A stretch of DNA of 64,000 nt from Tsukamurella sputi (GCF_007858445.1 NZ_VIGV01000002.1:310001-374000); one strand, 5' to 3'; positions 38,305 to 47,539 are shown, counted from the stretch's first letter. Translations and numbers: made by a program. The notes: generated from the sequence alone by a model not told the origin.

Positions 38305-39174
38305 TCAGTACGGGCGATCGCCGACGATGCCGGCGCGCTCCATCCGGCGTACGGCCGGCCAGTAGTCCTGGACGGCGTAGTGCTGGGTGCATCGGTTGTC
38401 CCAGATCGCGAAGCTGTCGGGCGTCCAGCGCCAGCGGACCTGGAACTCCGGGACGGCGGCCTGTCGCTGGAGGTACTGCAGGAGCTCACCGGCGCCGGGG
38501 GCGTAATCGAAGCCGAAGCGGATGTTCGCGTCGATGTGGAAGTTGGTCAGATGCGTGGCGAAGGCGTTGACGAACAGGACCTTCTCGCCGGTCTCGGGAT
38601 GCGTGCGCACGACGGGGTGCTCCGCATCGGGATACCGCTCGTGCAGCGCGTGCCGCTGCTCGACCGGCAGTCGTGCGCCGAAACTGGCCTCGATCGAGTG
38701 CCGCGCGCGCAGACCGGCGATCCGGGCCTTCACCTCGTCGGGCAGCGCCTCGTACGCGGCGGCCATGTCGACCCAGATGGTGTCGCCGCCCACGTCGGGG
38801 CCTTCGACGCAGCGCAGGACGGATCCGAACGGCGGGCACTCGCGCCAGGTGGCGTCGCAGTGGAAGGCGTTCTCGTACGCCTCCCGGTCGCTGTCGAGAT
38901 CCTTGTAGATACGGACGAGCCCGGGGTGCTCCGGGTCGCTGCCGAGCACCGGGTGGTCCTCGAGTGCGCCGAACCGGCGGGCCAGGGCGACGTGGTCTGC
39001 GCGGCTGATCGGCTGGTCGCGGACGAAGAGCACCTTGTGCTCCAACAGCAGCGCGCGCAGTTCTGCGAAGAGGGTGTCGTCGTGGGCGACCTCGGAGAGA
39101 TCGATGCCGGTGAGTTCCGCACCGATGTGGGCGGTGAGACGGTCAGCGCGGATGCGTCGTGCGGTGATGGTCAT
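38305..39174 (-). CDS. TauD/TfdA-family 2-oxoglutarate-dependent dioxygenase
   Basis: A 289-residue non-haem iron oxygenase. Iron-binding facial triad: His and Asp in AFHCDATW and distal His in DNRCTQHYA; the 2-oxoglutarate-binding arginine follows in WPAVRRMERA. N-terminal GAELTGIDLSE matches TauD relatives. It should hydroxylate an organic acid or sulfonate using 2-oxoglutarate and O2. ATG 39174 has GAAGG 6 bp upstream. Second gene of the operon, 16 bp after the oxidoreductase. Confidence 0.92.
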   Translation of the reverse strand: MTITARRIRADRLTAHIGAELTGIDLSEVAHDDTLFAELRALLLEHKVLFVRDQPISRADHVALARRFGALEDHPVLGSDPEHPGLVRIYKDLDSDREAYENAFHCDATWRECPPFGSVLRCVEGPDVGGDTIWVDMAAAYEALPDEVKARIAGLRARHSIEASFGARLPVEQRHALHERYPDAEHPVVRTHPETGEKVLFVNAFATHLTNFHIDANIRFGFDYAPGAGELLQYLQRQAAVPEFQVRWRWTPDSFAIWDNRCTQHYAVQDYWPAVRRMERAGIVGDRPY

Positions 39175-39190
39175 GGGATGCCTTCGGGAT

Positions 39191-40171
39191 CTACGGGATC
39201 AGGATGTTGGAGCCGACGAGCGCGCCCGACTCGAGGTCGGCGTGCGCCCTGGCGGCCTCCGCGAGCGGGTAGCTGCGGTTCACGGCGACCGTGATCCGGC
39301 CGGACGCGATGTGCCCGAACAGTTCTCCGGCGAGGTCGGCCCGCTCGCGCGGGTCGGCGATGTAGTCGGCGAGCGCGGGCCGGGTGACGAACAGCGAGCC
39401 CTTGATCGCGAGTTGCATGGCGTCGATCGGCGGGATAGGGCCAGAGGACGTACCGAAGCAGACGAGGAGGCCCCGTCGGGCGAGGGAATCGAGCGACGAC
39501 TGGAACGTGGCCGCGCCGATGCTGTCGAGCACGACGGGGACCCCTGTGCCGCCTGTGATCTCGCGCACGCGGGCGGCGACGTCCTCGCGGCGGTAGTAGA
39601 CGATGTGGTCGACGCCGGCGGCCCGGGCCGCCTCCGCCTTCTCCTCGGTGGAGACGGTTCCGATCACCGTGAGCCCCAGCAGCTTCGCCCACTGCGCGAC
39701 GATGAGCCCGACTCCGCCGGCCGCGGCGTGCAGCAGGATGGTGTCGCCGGGGCGGTAGTCGTGGATACGCCGCATCAGGTACGCCGCGGTGAGTCCGCGC
39801 ATGGTGCACGCCGCGGCCGTCTCGAAGTCGACCTCGTCGGGCAGGTGGATGAGGTGGCGGGCGGGGAGCACGAACTCGGTGCTGTACGCACCGAGCGGGC
39901 TCCCCGTGTAGGTGTACGTCACCCGATCGCCGGGGATGAAACCCTCGACGCCGGGCCCGACCTCCTGGACGACGCCGGCGGCCTCGACGCCCATGCCGTT
40001 GGGCAGCGGCACGGGGTAGAGGCCTGTGCGGTAGTAGTTGTCCGCGAAGTTGAGCCCCACGGCGTGGTGCCACACCCGGACCTCCCCCTCACCCGGCTCG
40101 CTCACCTCGACGGCCTCCCACCGGAGCACCTCGGGCCCTCCGGTCTCGTGGAAGCGGATCGCGTTCGCCAT
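39191..40171 (-). CDS. quinone oxidoreductase-like medium-chain dehydrogenase/reductase
   Basis: A 326-residue NADPH:quinone reductase-type MDR protein. Begins NAIRFHETGGPEVLRWE, with NFADNYYRTGLYP and the nucleotide-binding motif HAAAGGVGLIVAQWAKLLG. The zinc ligands of alcohol dehydrogenases are absent, so it is a zinc-free oxidoreductase. ATG 40171 with AGGAGGG 8 bp upstream; an extension of nine codons upstream is not favoured. First gene of the minus-strand catabolic operon, divergent from the AraC-type regulator. Confidence 0.9.
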   Translation of the reverse strand: MANAIRFHETGGPEVLRWEAVEVSEPGEGEVRVWHHAVGLNFADNYYRTGLYPVPLPNGMGVEAAGVVQEVGPGVEGFIPGDRVTYTYTGSPLGAYSTEFVLPARHLIHLPDEVDFETAAACTMRGLTAAYLMRRIHDYRPGDTILLHAAAGGVGLIVAQWAKLLGLTVIGTVSTEEKAEAARAAGVDHIVYYRREDVAARVREITGGTGVPVVLDSIGAATFQSSLDSLARRGLLVCFGTSSGPIPPIDAMQLAIKGSLFVTRPALADYIADPRERADLAGELFGHIASGRITVAVNRSYPLAEAARAHADLESGALVGSNILIP

Positions 40172-40243
40172 GTCTTCGTCCCTCCTTCTGGTCCGCATCG
40201 GAATGTGATGCAGACGACACTAGGGACGCGCCAAGGCATAAAC

Positions 40244-40281
40244 TGTTCCTCAGGGGACAGCGAAGTATTCATCTCGGGACA
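40244..40281. promoter_or_regulatory. candidate AraC-type operator, GGGACA repeats
   Basis: In the 112-118 bp between the divergent oxidoreductase and AraC-type genes, GGGACA occurs at 40254-40259 and 40276-40281, exactly 22 bp apart (two helical turns, same face), and TGTTCC, a near-inverse, at 40244-40249. Direct half-sites at such spacing are typical for AraC-family activators. The right-hand site overlaps the regulator's ribosome-binding site, which suggests autoregulation. Confidence 0.5.
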
Positions 40282-40289
40282 AGGTGGTG

Positions 40290-41306
40290 ATGGCGATCAC
40301 AGAACACAAACCGCTCGCCCGCTACGCCTCGCTCGCCAACTACGCCGACCTGACCCGCTCGCTCGGCGCCGATCCCCACGCTCTCCTCCGCGATGCCGGC
40401 CTCGACCCCCGCGGAGTCACCGAGCAGGACCGTTGGATTCCCGCGTCGTCCGTCAACGACCTGCTCGAGCGCACGGCCCGGGTCACTGGGAGGGACGACC
40501 TGGGCCTGCGGCTCGCGGAGCTGCGGCGACTGTCACACCTGGGGCCGCTGAGTCTCGTCCTGCGTGAGGAGCCAGACGTCCGCAGCGCCCTTGAGATCCT
40601 CATCCGGCACGAGCGCATGTACAACGAGGCGCTGCACACCCGCCTCTCAGTGTCCGACGGAGTCGCCACCGTCCGCGTGGAACTCGCCCTCGACCGGCCG
40701 GCGCCGGACCGGCAGGCGATCGATCTGGCCGTCGGCGTGGTGTACGCGCTGCTCCGCGAACTGCTCGGTACGGAATGGACCCCCCTGTCGGTGTCCTTCG
40801 GCCACGCGGCGCCGCGGCATGCCGAGACCGCGCGGCGCATGTTCACCGGGGCGCTCCACTTCGATGCGGACCACAACGGGGTCCGCCTCCACGAACGCGA
40901 CCTCGACCGCCGTACCACGACGGCCGACCCCCAGCTCCGTGTGTACACACAGCGCATCGTCGACCGGGACGCCGACTCGGGACGCGACGTCACGGCGAGG
41001 ATCACGGAGCTGGTTGACCTCTTGCTGCCGACCGGACGATGCTCGGCGGACCAGGTCGCGCGGAGCCTCGGTGTCGACCGCCGGACGCTGCATCGTAGGC
41101 TCGCTGCGGAGGGGACGACCTTCACCGCGGTGGTCGACGACGTCCGGGAGAGCTTGGCGCGGCACCTCGTCGCCGGGAGGCGGTACTCGTTCACCGAGAT
41201 CGCGGAGATCCTCGCATTCTCGAGTCCGTCCAACTTCTCCCGATGGTTCCGCGGACGGTTCGACATGACGCCCCGGGCCTGGCGCCATTCCGCCGGCGGC
41301 CCGTGA
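40290..41306 (+). CDS. AraC-family transcriptional regulator
   Basis: A 338-residue regulator with an N-terminal arabinose_bd-type ligand domain (residues 1-200, starting around YADLTRSLGADPHALLRDAG) and C-terminal AraC helix-turn-helix (VARSLGVDRRTLHRRLAAEG and FTEIAEILAFSSPSNFSRWF). This is the OruR/AraC-like type often found beside organic-acid catabolic genes. ATG 40290 is preceded by AAGG at 5 bp; two GTG codons just upstream are alternatives. Divergent from the oxidoreductase-dioxygenase-BKACE-MFS-hydrolase operon, which it probably activates. Its stop is 12 bp from the convergent membrane protein gene. Confidence 0.9.
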   Translation: MAITEHKPLARYASLANYADLTRSLGADPHALLRDAGLDPRGVTEQDRWIPASSVNDLLERTARVTGRDDLGLRLAELRRLSHLGPLSLVLREEPDVRSALEILIRHERMYNEALHTRLSVSDGVATVRVELALDRPAPDRQAIDLAVGVVYALLRELLGTEWTPLSVSFGHAAPRHAETARRMFTGALHFDADHNGVRLHERDLDRRTTTADPQLRVYTQRIVDRDADSGRDVTARITELVDLLLPTGRCSADQVARSLGVDRRTLHRRLAAEGTTFTAVVDDVRESLARHLVAGRRYSFTEIAEILAFSSPSNFSRWFRGRFDMTPRAWRHSAGGP

Positions 41307-41318
41307 GACCCGCGGCCG

Positions 41319-41879
41319 CTATTGCCGGCGGATCTGGCCCCACCAGAACATGAACGCCCCGTAGCCCAGCATCAGTGCCGAGATCGCCCACACCCAGCCC
41401 GAATCGAAGGCGGCGGCCAGAGCGGCGGTCACGCCGACCCACAACAGCACGCACAGGAGCAGCACAGCGACCACGCACGCCGTCACGATCCGGTCGCTGC
41501 GCGTCCACTCCCGCTTCCACCCGGAAGGATCGAGCGCCCCACGGACGAACTCGTCGATTCGGCCCGACGGGTCCGCGAGCCACTTCCTGGTCTTCGGGTC
41601 GTAGGCCAGACTGAACCGACCGATCCACTGCTTTCCGACGAAGCCGCCCGCGGCGCCCCGCGGCCCCGGCCCCACCTGGGACCAGCTCTCGTGCACGACA
41701 CCGGAATCCGTCGTCATCGGCAGCGGCGCCTCCAGCCGGTACCGCCGCTCCGGCCGATCCGGCACGACCACGACGCCGTTGTCGCTGCTCACCACGCTGA
41801 CCGATCCGTCCGGCAGTGGGGTCACCGAGAATCCGGTCCCCCGCGCGGCATCGGACAGCCTCCCCACCACCTCGTCCAT
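41319..41879 (-). CDS. hypothetical protein with two C-terminal membrane helices
   Basis: A 186-residue protein I do not recognise. Residues 1 to about 125 are soluble with alternating strands (FSVTPLPDGSVSVVSSDNG), followed by two membrane helices near residues 130-152 and 160-180 and a short basic tail (WGQIRRQ). ATG 41879 is chosen because residues upstream of it are cysteine- and arginine-rich and unlike a protein N-terminus. It converges on the AraC-type gene and diverges from the GT2-GtrA gene by 107 bp. Confidence 0.6.
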   Translation of the reverse strand: MDEVVGRLSDAARGTGFSVTPLPDGSVSVVSSDNGVVVVPDRPERRYRLEAPLPMTTDSGVVHESWSQVGPGPRGAAGGFVGKQWIGRFSLAYDPKTRKWLADPSGRIDEFVRGALDPSGWKREWTRSDRIVTACVVAVLLLCVLLWVGVTAALAAAFDSGWVWAISALMLGYGAFMFWWGQIRRQ

Positions 41880-41986
41880 GTCGACGAATCTAGCGGCGCA
41901 CCGCCCGAGCGGGGAGTCCGGAGGCTCGCAGCTACCCCACAGACTCAGGACAGGGCGACCGCAGTTCCGCCGTCGAGGCTCATGGC

Positions 41987-43249
41987 ATGACAACCGAGAT
42001 CGCAGCGGGCCGCACGGCCACGGACGACCCCGAGCCCGCAGACATGGCCGCCTCCTCCGCTTCGGTGGGCACCACGCCCGCCCTCGACATCGTGATCCCC
42101 GTGTACAACGAGGCCCACACCATCGCGCACTGCGTGGAGACCCTGCACGCCTACCTCGAGCACTCCTTGGGCATTCCCGCCCGGATCACCATCGCCGACA
42201 ACGCGAGCACCGACGACACCCTGACCGTCGCCCGCGCGCTGGCCGGCGCGATCGACGGTGTCCGCGTCGTTCACCTCGACGCGAAGGGGCGCGGCCGGGC
42301 GCTGCGCCGCGTCTGGGCCGAATCCGACGCCAGCGTGCTCGTCTACATGGACGTCGACCTCTCGACCGACCTCAAGGCCCTGCACCCGCTGGTCGCTCCA
42401 CTGCTCTCGGGCCACAGCGACCTCGCGATCGGCACGCGACTCGGGCGCGGCGCGAAGGTCGTGCGCGGCCCCAAGCGCGAGTTCATCTCCCGCGGCTACA
42501 ACCTGTTGCTGCACACCGCCCTGCGGGTGCGGTTCTCCGATGCGCAGTGCGGATTCAAGGCGATCCGCACCGATGTCGCCCGGCAGCTGCTCCCCCTGGT
42601 CGAGGACGGCGAATGGTTCTTCGACACCGAGCTCCTCGTGCTCGCCGAGCGCGCGGGCCTGCGGATCCACGAGGTGCCGGTGGACTGGACCGACGACCCC
42701 GACAGTCGCGTCGACATCGTCGACACCGTCAAGAAGGACCTGCGGGGCGTGGTCCGAGTGGGGCGCGCACTCGGCCGCGGCGCGCTCCCGCTCGACGAGG
42801 TGCGACGCGCCCTGGGCCGCGAGGAGCCCCACCTCGACGGTGTGCCACGAGGGATGATCGGTCAGCTCGCGCGGTTCGCCCTGGTCGGCATCGCGAGCAC
42901 GATCGCCTACGCACTGCTGTATCTGCTGCTGCATCCGATCATCGGCGCGCAGGCCGCGAACTTCGCGGCACTCCTGATCACCGCCGTGGCGAACATCGCG
43001 GCCAACCGCTCCTTCACCTTCGGAGTCAGTGGACGAGCCGGGGCCGCCCGCCATCACGCACAGGGACTGGTGGTCTTCTTCGTCACCTGGGGCCTCACGG
43101 CGGGCAGTCTGTTCGCGCTCGGCCAAGTCGCACCGCACGCGAGCCGGGAGCTGCAGCTCGCCGTCCTCGTGGTCGCGAACCTCGTCGCGACGGTCACCCG
43201 GTTCCTCGGTATGCGCCTGATCTTCCGTACCGCGAACGACGCCACGTGA
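41987..43249 (+). CDS. GT2 glycosyltransferase fused to GtrA-like flippase domain
   Basis: A 420-residue fusion. Residues about 30-270 are a DPM1-like family 2 glycosyltransferase: LDIVIPVYNEAHTI, MDVDLSTDLKAL (DxD-type) and GTRLGRGAKV. Residues about 285-415 form a four-helix GtrA domain (RFALVGIASTIAYALLYLL onward). The first part should build a polyprenyl-phosphate sugar on the cytoplasmic face and the second should flip it. Next gene, overlapping by 4 bp, is a GT-C transferase that could use the lipid-linked sugar outside. The sugar and the final acceptor are unknown. GAGG lies 8 bp before the ATG. Confidence 0.9.
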   Translation: MTTEIAAGRTATDDPEPADMAASSASVGTTPALDIVIPVYNEAHTIAHCVETLHAYLEHSLGIPARITIADNASTDDTLTVARALAGAIDGVRVVHLDAKGRGRALRRVWAESDASVLVYMDVDLSTDLKALHPLVAPLLSGHSDLAIGTRLGRGAKVVRGPKREFISRGYNLLLHTALRVRFSDAQCGFKAIRTDVARQLLPLVEDGEWFFDTELLVLAERAGLRIHEVPVDWTDDPDSRVDIVDTVKKDLRGVVRVGRALGRGALPLDEVRRALGREEPHLDGVPRGMIGQLARFALVGIASTIAYALLYLLLHPIIGAQAANFAALLITAVANIAANRSFTFGVSGRAGAARHHAQGLVVFFVTWGLTAGSLFALGQVAPHASRELQLAVLVVANLVATVTRFLGMRLIFRTANDAT

Positions 43250-45210
43250 GCAGGACGAACGAACGGATCGGTGCCGCACTCCTCCTCGTGGGGACGACGG
43301 TCGCGTACATCTGGGGGCTCGGACGAGCCGGCTGGGCGAACGCCTTCTACGCCGCGGCCGTCCAAGCGGGCACCGTCAGCGGGAAGGCCATGTTCTTCGG
43401 CAGTTCCGACGGAGCGAACTCCATCACCGTCGACAAACCGCCGGCCTCGCTCTGGGTGATGGAACTGTCCACCAGGATCTTCGGAGTCAACACCTGGGCG
43501 ATGCTCGTCCCCCAGGCCCTGCTCGGCGTGGCCTCCGTCGGCCTGCTGTACGCGACGGTGCGCCGTCGCTCCGGCCCGGCCGCGGCTCTGCTCGCCGGGT
43601 TCCTGCTGGCGGTGACGCCGGTGGCGGCCATGATGTTCCGGTTCAACAATCCGGACGCCTTGCTGGTCCTGCTGATGATCGCCGCGACATGGGCGATGCT
43701 GCGGGCCGTCGAGGACGGCCACTGGCGGTGGGTCGTGGCCTGCGGCGCCTTCGTGGGCCTCGGCTTCCTCACCAAGCAGCTCGCCGTGATGCTGATCGTG
43801 CCCGGACTGGCACTGACGTACCTGATCGCGGGCCCGCCCCGGATCGGGAAGCGTATCGCGCAGCTCTTCGCCGCAGGCGCCGCGATGATCGTCGGCGCGG
43901 GTTGGTGGCTACTCACCGTCGAGCTCTGGCCCGCCTCGTCGAGACCGTGGATCGGCGGCTCGCAGAACAACTCGATCCTCGAACTCACCCTCGGCTACAA
44001 CGGTCTCGGCCGTCTCAACGGGAACGAGAAGGGCAGCGTCGGCCCCGGCCGCGGCGACACGGGGATGCCGTCCGGATTCGAGCTGCCGGCCGGGATGGAG
44101 ATGCCCGGGCATCGCGGGGGTGGCATGTTCGGCGAGCCCGGCGTCCTGCGCATGGTCGAACCCGCGCAGGCGGGCCAGATCGCCTGGCTGCTCCCCGCCG
44201 CGTTGATCGCGATCGCCCTGGTCGTGGCCCTGCGCTGGTACGCACCGCGCACGGATCCCGATCGCGCCGCCGTGATCGCGTGGGGCGGCTGGCTGCTCGT
44301 CACCGGCGTCACGTTCAGTTTCATGGCGGGCATCTTCCACGCGTACTACACCGTGGCACTGGCGCCCGCGATCGCGGCGCTCGTCGCAACCGGTGTCGCC
44401 GTCGGGTGGCGCGAACGCGGGCGGGCACGGGTTCGGGTCACGGGTGCGGTGGCGGTCGCCGCGACCGGCGCCACGGGCTGGTACATCCTGGCGCAGACGC
44501 CGGACTGGAATCCCTGGCTGCGCTGGGCGATCGCAGCCGCGGCTGCGGTGTCCACGATCACTCTCCTCGCCTCACTGCTCCCTGCGGTCGGGGCCTCGCG
44601 GCGCCTCGCGGGCCTGATCGCGGTGACCTCCCTGTTCGCGGCGGTCGCCGGGCAGGCGGCCTTCACCGTCGAGACGATCGCCACGCCACGGCAGGGCGCC
44701 ATCGTCTCCGCGGGACCGTCCAGCGGCCACGGATTCGGTCCCGGCGGAATGGGCCGGATGGATCGGCCTGGCGGGTTCGCACGCTCCGACGGTGCCGGTA
44801 CGGACGCCCCGGGCGGGCACGAAAGCCGGAGCGGCGGACCGTCGTTCCTGATGGGTAGCAAGGCCGGCCCCGCCGTGACCGCGCTCCTGCTCCGGGACGC
44901 CGCCCGCTACACGTGGGTGGCGGCGACGATCGGCGCGAACAACGCCGCCGGCTACCAGTTGGCGACGGAGAAGCCCGTGATGCCGATCGGGGGCTTCAAC
45001 GGCACCGACCCGTCGCCCACCCTGGCGCAGTTCCAGGAGTACGTGCGCGACGGCAAGATCCACTACTTCCTCGCCGAGTCCGCCGGTGGCTTCGGAGGTT
45101 TCGGAGGTTCCGGCACCGCGTCGCAGATCCGCGCATGGGTGGAGAAGACGTTCCCGTCGCGCATCGTCGACGGGGTGTCCGTCTACGACCTGACCACGCC
45201 GGCGAGCTGA
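43246..45210 (+). CDS. GT39/ArnT-like integral membrane glycosyltransferase (GT-C fold)
   Basis: A 654-residue polytopic protein of the PMT/ArnT type. N-terminal helices are followed by an external loop with FGSSDGANSITVDKPPASL, in which the acidic residues match the catalytic loop of GT-C enzymes, and FRFNNPDALLVLLM. About 10-12 helices in all. Two glycine- and methionine-rich external segments stand out (around residues 265-300 and 485-530, e.g. GHGFGPGGMGRM). The C-terminal 130 residues form a soluble domain. GTG start overlaps the GT2-GtrA stop by 4 bp. Likely transfers a sugar from a polyprenyl phosphate to an external acceptor. Stops 1 bp from the convergent ruvB stop. Confidence 0.87.
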   Translation: MSRTNERIGAALLLVGTTVAYIWGLGRAGWANAFYAAAVQAGTVSGKAMFFGSSDGANSITVDKPPASLWVMELSTRIFGVNTWAMLVPQALLGVASVGLLYATVRRRSGPAAALLAGFLLAVTPVAAMMFRFNNPDALLVLLMIAATWAMLRAVEDGHWRWVVACGAFVGLGFLTKQLAVMLIVPGLALTYLIAGPPRIGKRIAQLFAAGAAMIVGAGWWLLTVELWPASSRPWIGGSQNNSILELTLGYNGLGRLNGNEKGSVGPGRGDTGMPSGFELPAGMEMPGHRGGGMFGEPGVLRMVEPAQAGQIAWLLPAALIAIALVVALRWYAPRTDPDRAAVIAWGGWLLVTGVTFSFMAGIFHAYYTVALAPAIAALVATGVAVGWRERGRARVRVTGAVAVAATGATGWYILAQTPDWNPWLRWAIAAAAAVSTITLLASLLPAVGASRRLAGLIAVTSLFAAVAGQAAFTVETIATPRQGAIVSAGPSSGHGFGPGGMGRMDRPGGFARSDGAGTDAPGGHESRSGGPSFLMGSKAGPAVTALLLRDAARYTWVAATIGANNAAGYQLATEKPVMPIGGFNGTDPSPTLAQFQEYVRDGKIHYFLAESAGGFGGFGGSGTASQIRAWVEKTFPSRIVDGVSVYDLTTPAS

Positions 45211-45211
45211 G

Positions 45212-46303
45212 TCAGAACAGGCGCTCGTCGCCGGCGTCGAAGTCCCCGCGGACCTCGATGCCGGAGGCGAGTGCCCCGGCGGGAGGCTCCAATCCCAGGT
45301 GGTGCCAGGCCGCCATGGTGGCGACGCGGCCCCGCGGTGTCCGCGCGAGCATGCCGGCGCGCACCAGGAAGGGCTCGCACACCTCCTCGACGGTGCCCGG
45401 CTCCTCGCCGACGGCGACGGCCAGCGTCGAAACGCCCACGGGCCCGCCGCCGAAGCTGCGGATCAGCGCGCCGAGCACGGCGCGGTCCAGACGGTCGAGG
45501 CCCAGCTCGTCCACGTCGTAGACCTTCAGAGCGCCGCGCGCCACGTCGACGGAGACAGTGCCGTCGGCGCGGACGTCCGCGAAGTCGCGGACGCGGCGCA
45601 GCAGCCGGTTCGCGATGCGGGGCGTGCCGCGGCTGCGGCTGCCGATCTCGGCGGCCGCCTCGCGCTCGATCGTGATGCCGAGGATCTTCGCGCTGCGCTC
45701 GATCACCTGCACGAGATCGGCCGTCTCGTAGAAGTCCATGTGCGCGGTGAAACCGAACCGGTCGCGCAGCGGACCGGTGAGTGCACCGGAACGCGTGGTG
45801 GCGCCGACCAGGGTGAACGGCGCGACGTCGAGCGGGATGGACGTGGCGCCCGGCCCCTTGCCGACCACCACGTCGACCCGGAAGTCCTCCATCGCGAGGT
45901 AGAGCATCTCCTCCGCCGGGCGCGCCATGCGGTGGATCTCGTCGATGAACAGCACGTCGCCCTCGACGAGGTTCGAGAGCATCGCGGCGAGGTCACCGGC
46001 ACGCTCCAGCGCCGGGCCGGAGGTCACGCGCAGGGCGGTCCCGAGCTCGGCGGCGATGATCATCGCGAGGCTGGTCTTGCCCAGTCCGGGCGGTCCCGAC
46101 AGCAGGATGTGGTCCGGCGTGCCGCCCCGCAGCTTCGCGCCGTGCAGCACGAGTTGCAGCTGCTCGCGGACCTTCGGCTGGCCGATGAACTCGTCGAGCG
46201 AACGCGGCCGCAGCGATTCGGTGTCGTCGCCCGCGAGCGCGGACGGCCCCATGACCCCCTCGGCGCCCTCGAACTCGCTGCCCACCTCGTCGTCGTAGTG
46301 CAC
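45212..46303 (-). CDS. ruvB: Holliday junction branch migration helicase RuvB
   Basis: AAA+ motor of the RuvAB branch-migration complex, 363 residues. Walker [14 protein letters not shown], Walker [10 protein letters not shown], sensor 1 [20 protein letters not shown] with the arginine finger following, and the C-terminal winged helix. An acidic N-terminal tail ([13 protein letters not shown]) precedes the conserved [16 protein letters not shown] start 1 bp after the ruvA stop. Confidence 0.97.
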   Translation of the reverse strand: MHYDDEVGSEFEGAEGVMGPSALAGDDTESLRPRSLDEFIGQPKVREQLQLVLHGAKLRGGTPDHILLSGPPGLGKTSLAMIIAAELGTALRVTSGPALERAGDLAAMLSNLVEGDVLFIDEIHRMARPAEEMLYLAMEDFRVDVVVGKGPGATSIPLDVAPFTLVGATTRSGALTGPLRDRFGFTAHMDFYETADLVQVIERSAKILGITIEREAAAEIGSRSRGTPRIANRLLRRVRDFADVRADGTVSVDVARGALKVYDVDELGLDRLDRAVLGALIRSFGGGPVGVSTLAVAVGEEPGTVEEVCEPFLVRAGMLARTPRGRVATMAAWHHLGLEPPAGALASGIEVRGDFDAGDERLF

Positions 46304-46304
46304 G

Positions 46305-46904
46305 TCAGCCGCGCCCCAGGGACTTCAGGGCGTCGCGCAGGAGCTCGGAGACGGACTTGTCCGGCCCCGCCTCGACGGCCGCGGCGACGGCGGGCTCCGC
46401 CTGCTTGGGCGTGAAGCCGAGCCCTTCCAGCGCGTCGAGGAGTTGCTGCGAGACGCCACCCGCCGGCACCGTCGAGCCGGCCACGGCCCCGCCGCCGGCC
46501 GGCGCCGCGGACACCTTGTCCTTGAGTTCGATGTGGATGCGCTCGGCGACGCGCTTGCCGATCCCGGGGATCAGGCACAGCGTCTTGAGATCCCCCGACG
46601 CGATCGCCGTCTGCATCTGCGCGGGATCGAGGACCGCGATCGCCGCCATCGCGAGCCGCGGGCCCACGCCCTGCACCGTCTGCAGCAGGTGGAAGAGCTC
46701 CTGCTGCGGCGCGTCGGTGAAGCCGTAGAGGGTCTGCGAATCCTCGCGCACGACCATCGAGGTGAGCAGGTAGCCCTCGGTGCCCCGAGTGAGCGTGCCC
46801 GCCGTGTTCGGCGCCACGAGCACCTTGTAGCCCACGCCGCCGCACTCGATCACTACGTGATCCAGACCGATGTGGCGTACCTCGCCGCGCAACGACGCGA
46901 TCAT
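46305..46904 (-). CDS. ruvA: Holliday junction branch migration protein RuvA
   Basis: RuvA, 199 residues: N-terminal OB fold ([19 protein letters not shown]), two helix-hairpin-helix motifs ([17 protein letters not shown] and [13 protein letters not shown]), a flexible linker rich in Ala/Gly/Pro, and domain III ([13 protein letters not shown]) that contacts RuvB. ATG overlaps the ruvC stop by 4 bp. Confidence 0.97.
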   Translation of the reverse strand: MIASLRGEVRHIGLDHVVIECGGVGYKVLVAPNTAGTLTRGTEGYLLTSMVVREDSQTLYGFTDAPQQELFHLLQTVQGVGPRLAMAAIAVLDPAQMQTAIASGDLKTLCLIPGIGKRVAERIHIELKDKVSAAPAGGGAVAGSTVPAGGVSQQLLDALEGLGFTPKQAEPAVAAAVEAGPDKSVSELLRDALKSLGRG

Positions 46905-47488
46905 CGCACTCCCCCCGTCACCTTCTTCGTCGCGCGACGCTGGGCCGCGAGACGTTGTTCGAAGACCTTCTTCTGTTCCGCCGCACGGCGTTCCGCCTCG
47001 GCCATGCGCGCGATCATCGGCGCGCGCCAGCTGTGGCAGACGGCCAGGGCGAGCGCATCGGCGGCGTCCGCGGGCTCCGGCGCCTTCTGCAGGCCGAGGA
47101 TCCTGGTGATCATCGCCGTGACCTGCGCCTTGCCCGCGTTACCGTTGCCCGTGACGGCCGCCTTGACCTCCGACGGGGTGTGGAAGTGCACGTCGATGCC
47201 CCGGCGGGCCGCCGCGAGCGCGACGACGCCGCCCGCCTGCGCCGTGCCCATCGCCGTGGAGACGTTGTGCTGCGCGAAGACCCGCTCGACCGCGATCACG
47301 TCCGGCTCGTGCGTGTCCATCCAGAACTCGGCCGCCGTCCACACCGCGAGCAGGCGCTCCGCGAGGGGCATGGTCGACGGGGTGCGGACCACGTCCACGT
47401 CCAGCGCCGTGACCTTGCGGCCCACACCCGTTTCGACCACCGACAGGCCGCAGCGCGTGAGGCCGGGGTCCACCCCCATCACCCGCAT
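46901..47488 (-). CDS. ruvC: crossover junction endodeoxyribonuclease RuvC
   Basis: Holliday junction resolvase, 195 residues. Catalytic acidic residues in [23 protein letters not shown] and the C-terminal [10 protein letters not shown]. Start at ATG 47488, with GGAGG 7 bp upstream; the six codons upstream of it are not conserved. First gene of ruvC-ruvA-ruvB. A LexA-type box sits immediately downstream of a -10 element (47517-47539), so the operon should be SOS-induced. Confidence 0.96.
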   Translation of the reverse strand: MRVMGVDPGLTRCGLSVVETGVGRKVTALDVDVVRTPSTMPLAERLLAVWTAAEFWMDTHEPDVIAVERVFAQHNVSTAMGTAQAGGVVALAAARRGIDVHFHTPSEVKAAVTGNGNAGKAQVTAMITRILGLQKAPEPADAADALALAVCHSWRAPMIARMAEAERRAAEQKKVFEQRLAAQRRATKKVTGGVR

Positions 47489-47516
47489 CGCCGCACCTCC
47501 GAGCACCGTCGAACAC

Positions 47517-47539
47517 TCAAACCTTTGTTCGAGAGCATA
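47517..47539 (-). promoter_or_regulatory. ruvC promoter -10 with LexA (SOS) box
   Basis: Read on the minus strand, TCGAACAAAGGTTTGA (47517-47532) matches the actinobacterial LexA box TCGAAC-N4-GTTCGA with one mismatch, and TATGCT (47534-47539) directly before it fits TANNNT. Bound LexA would cover the transcription start. mycobacterial ruvC is SOS-regulated, which agrees. Confidence 0.8.

Noticed and set aside
40172-40198. Nine-codon N-terminal extension of the quinone oxidoreductase
   Set aside because: AGGAGGG lies inside it, correctly spaced for the ATG at 40171.
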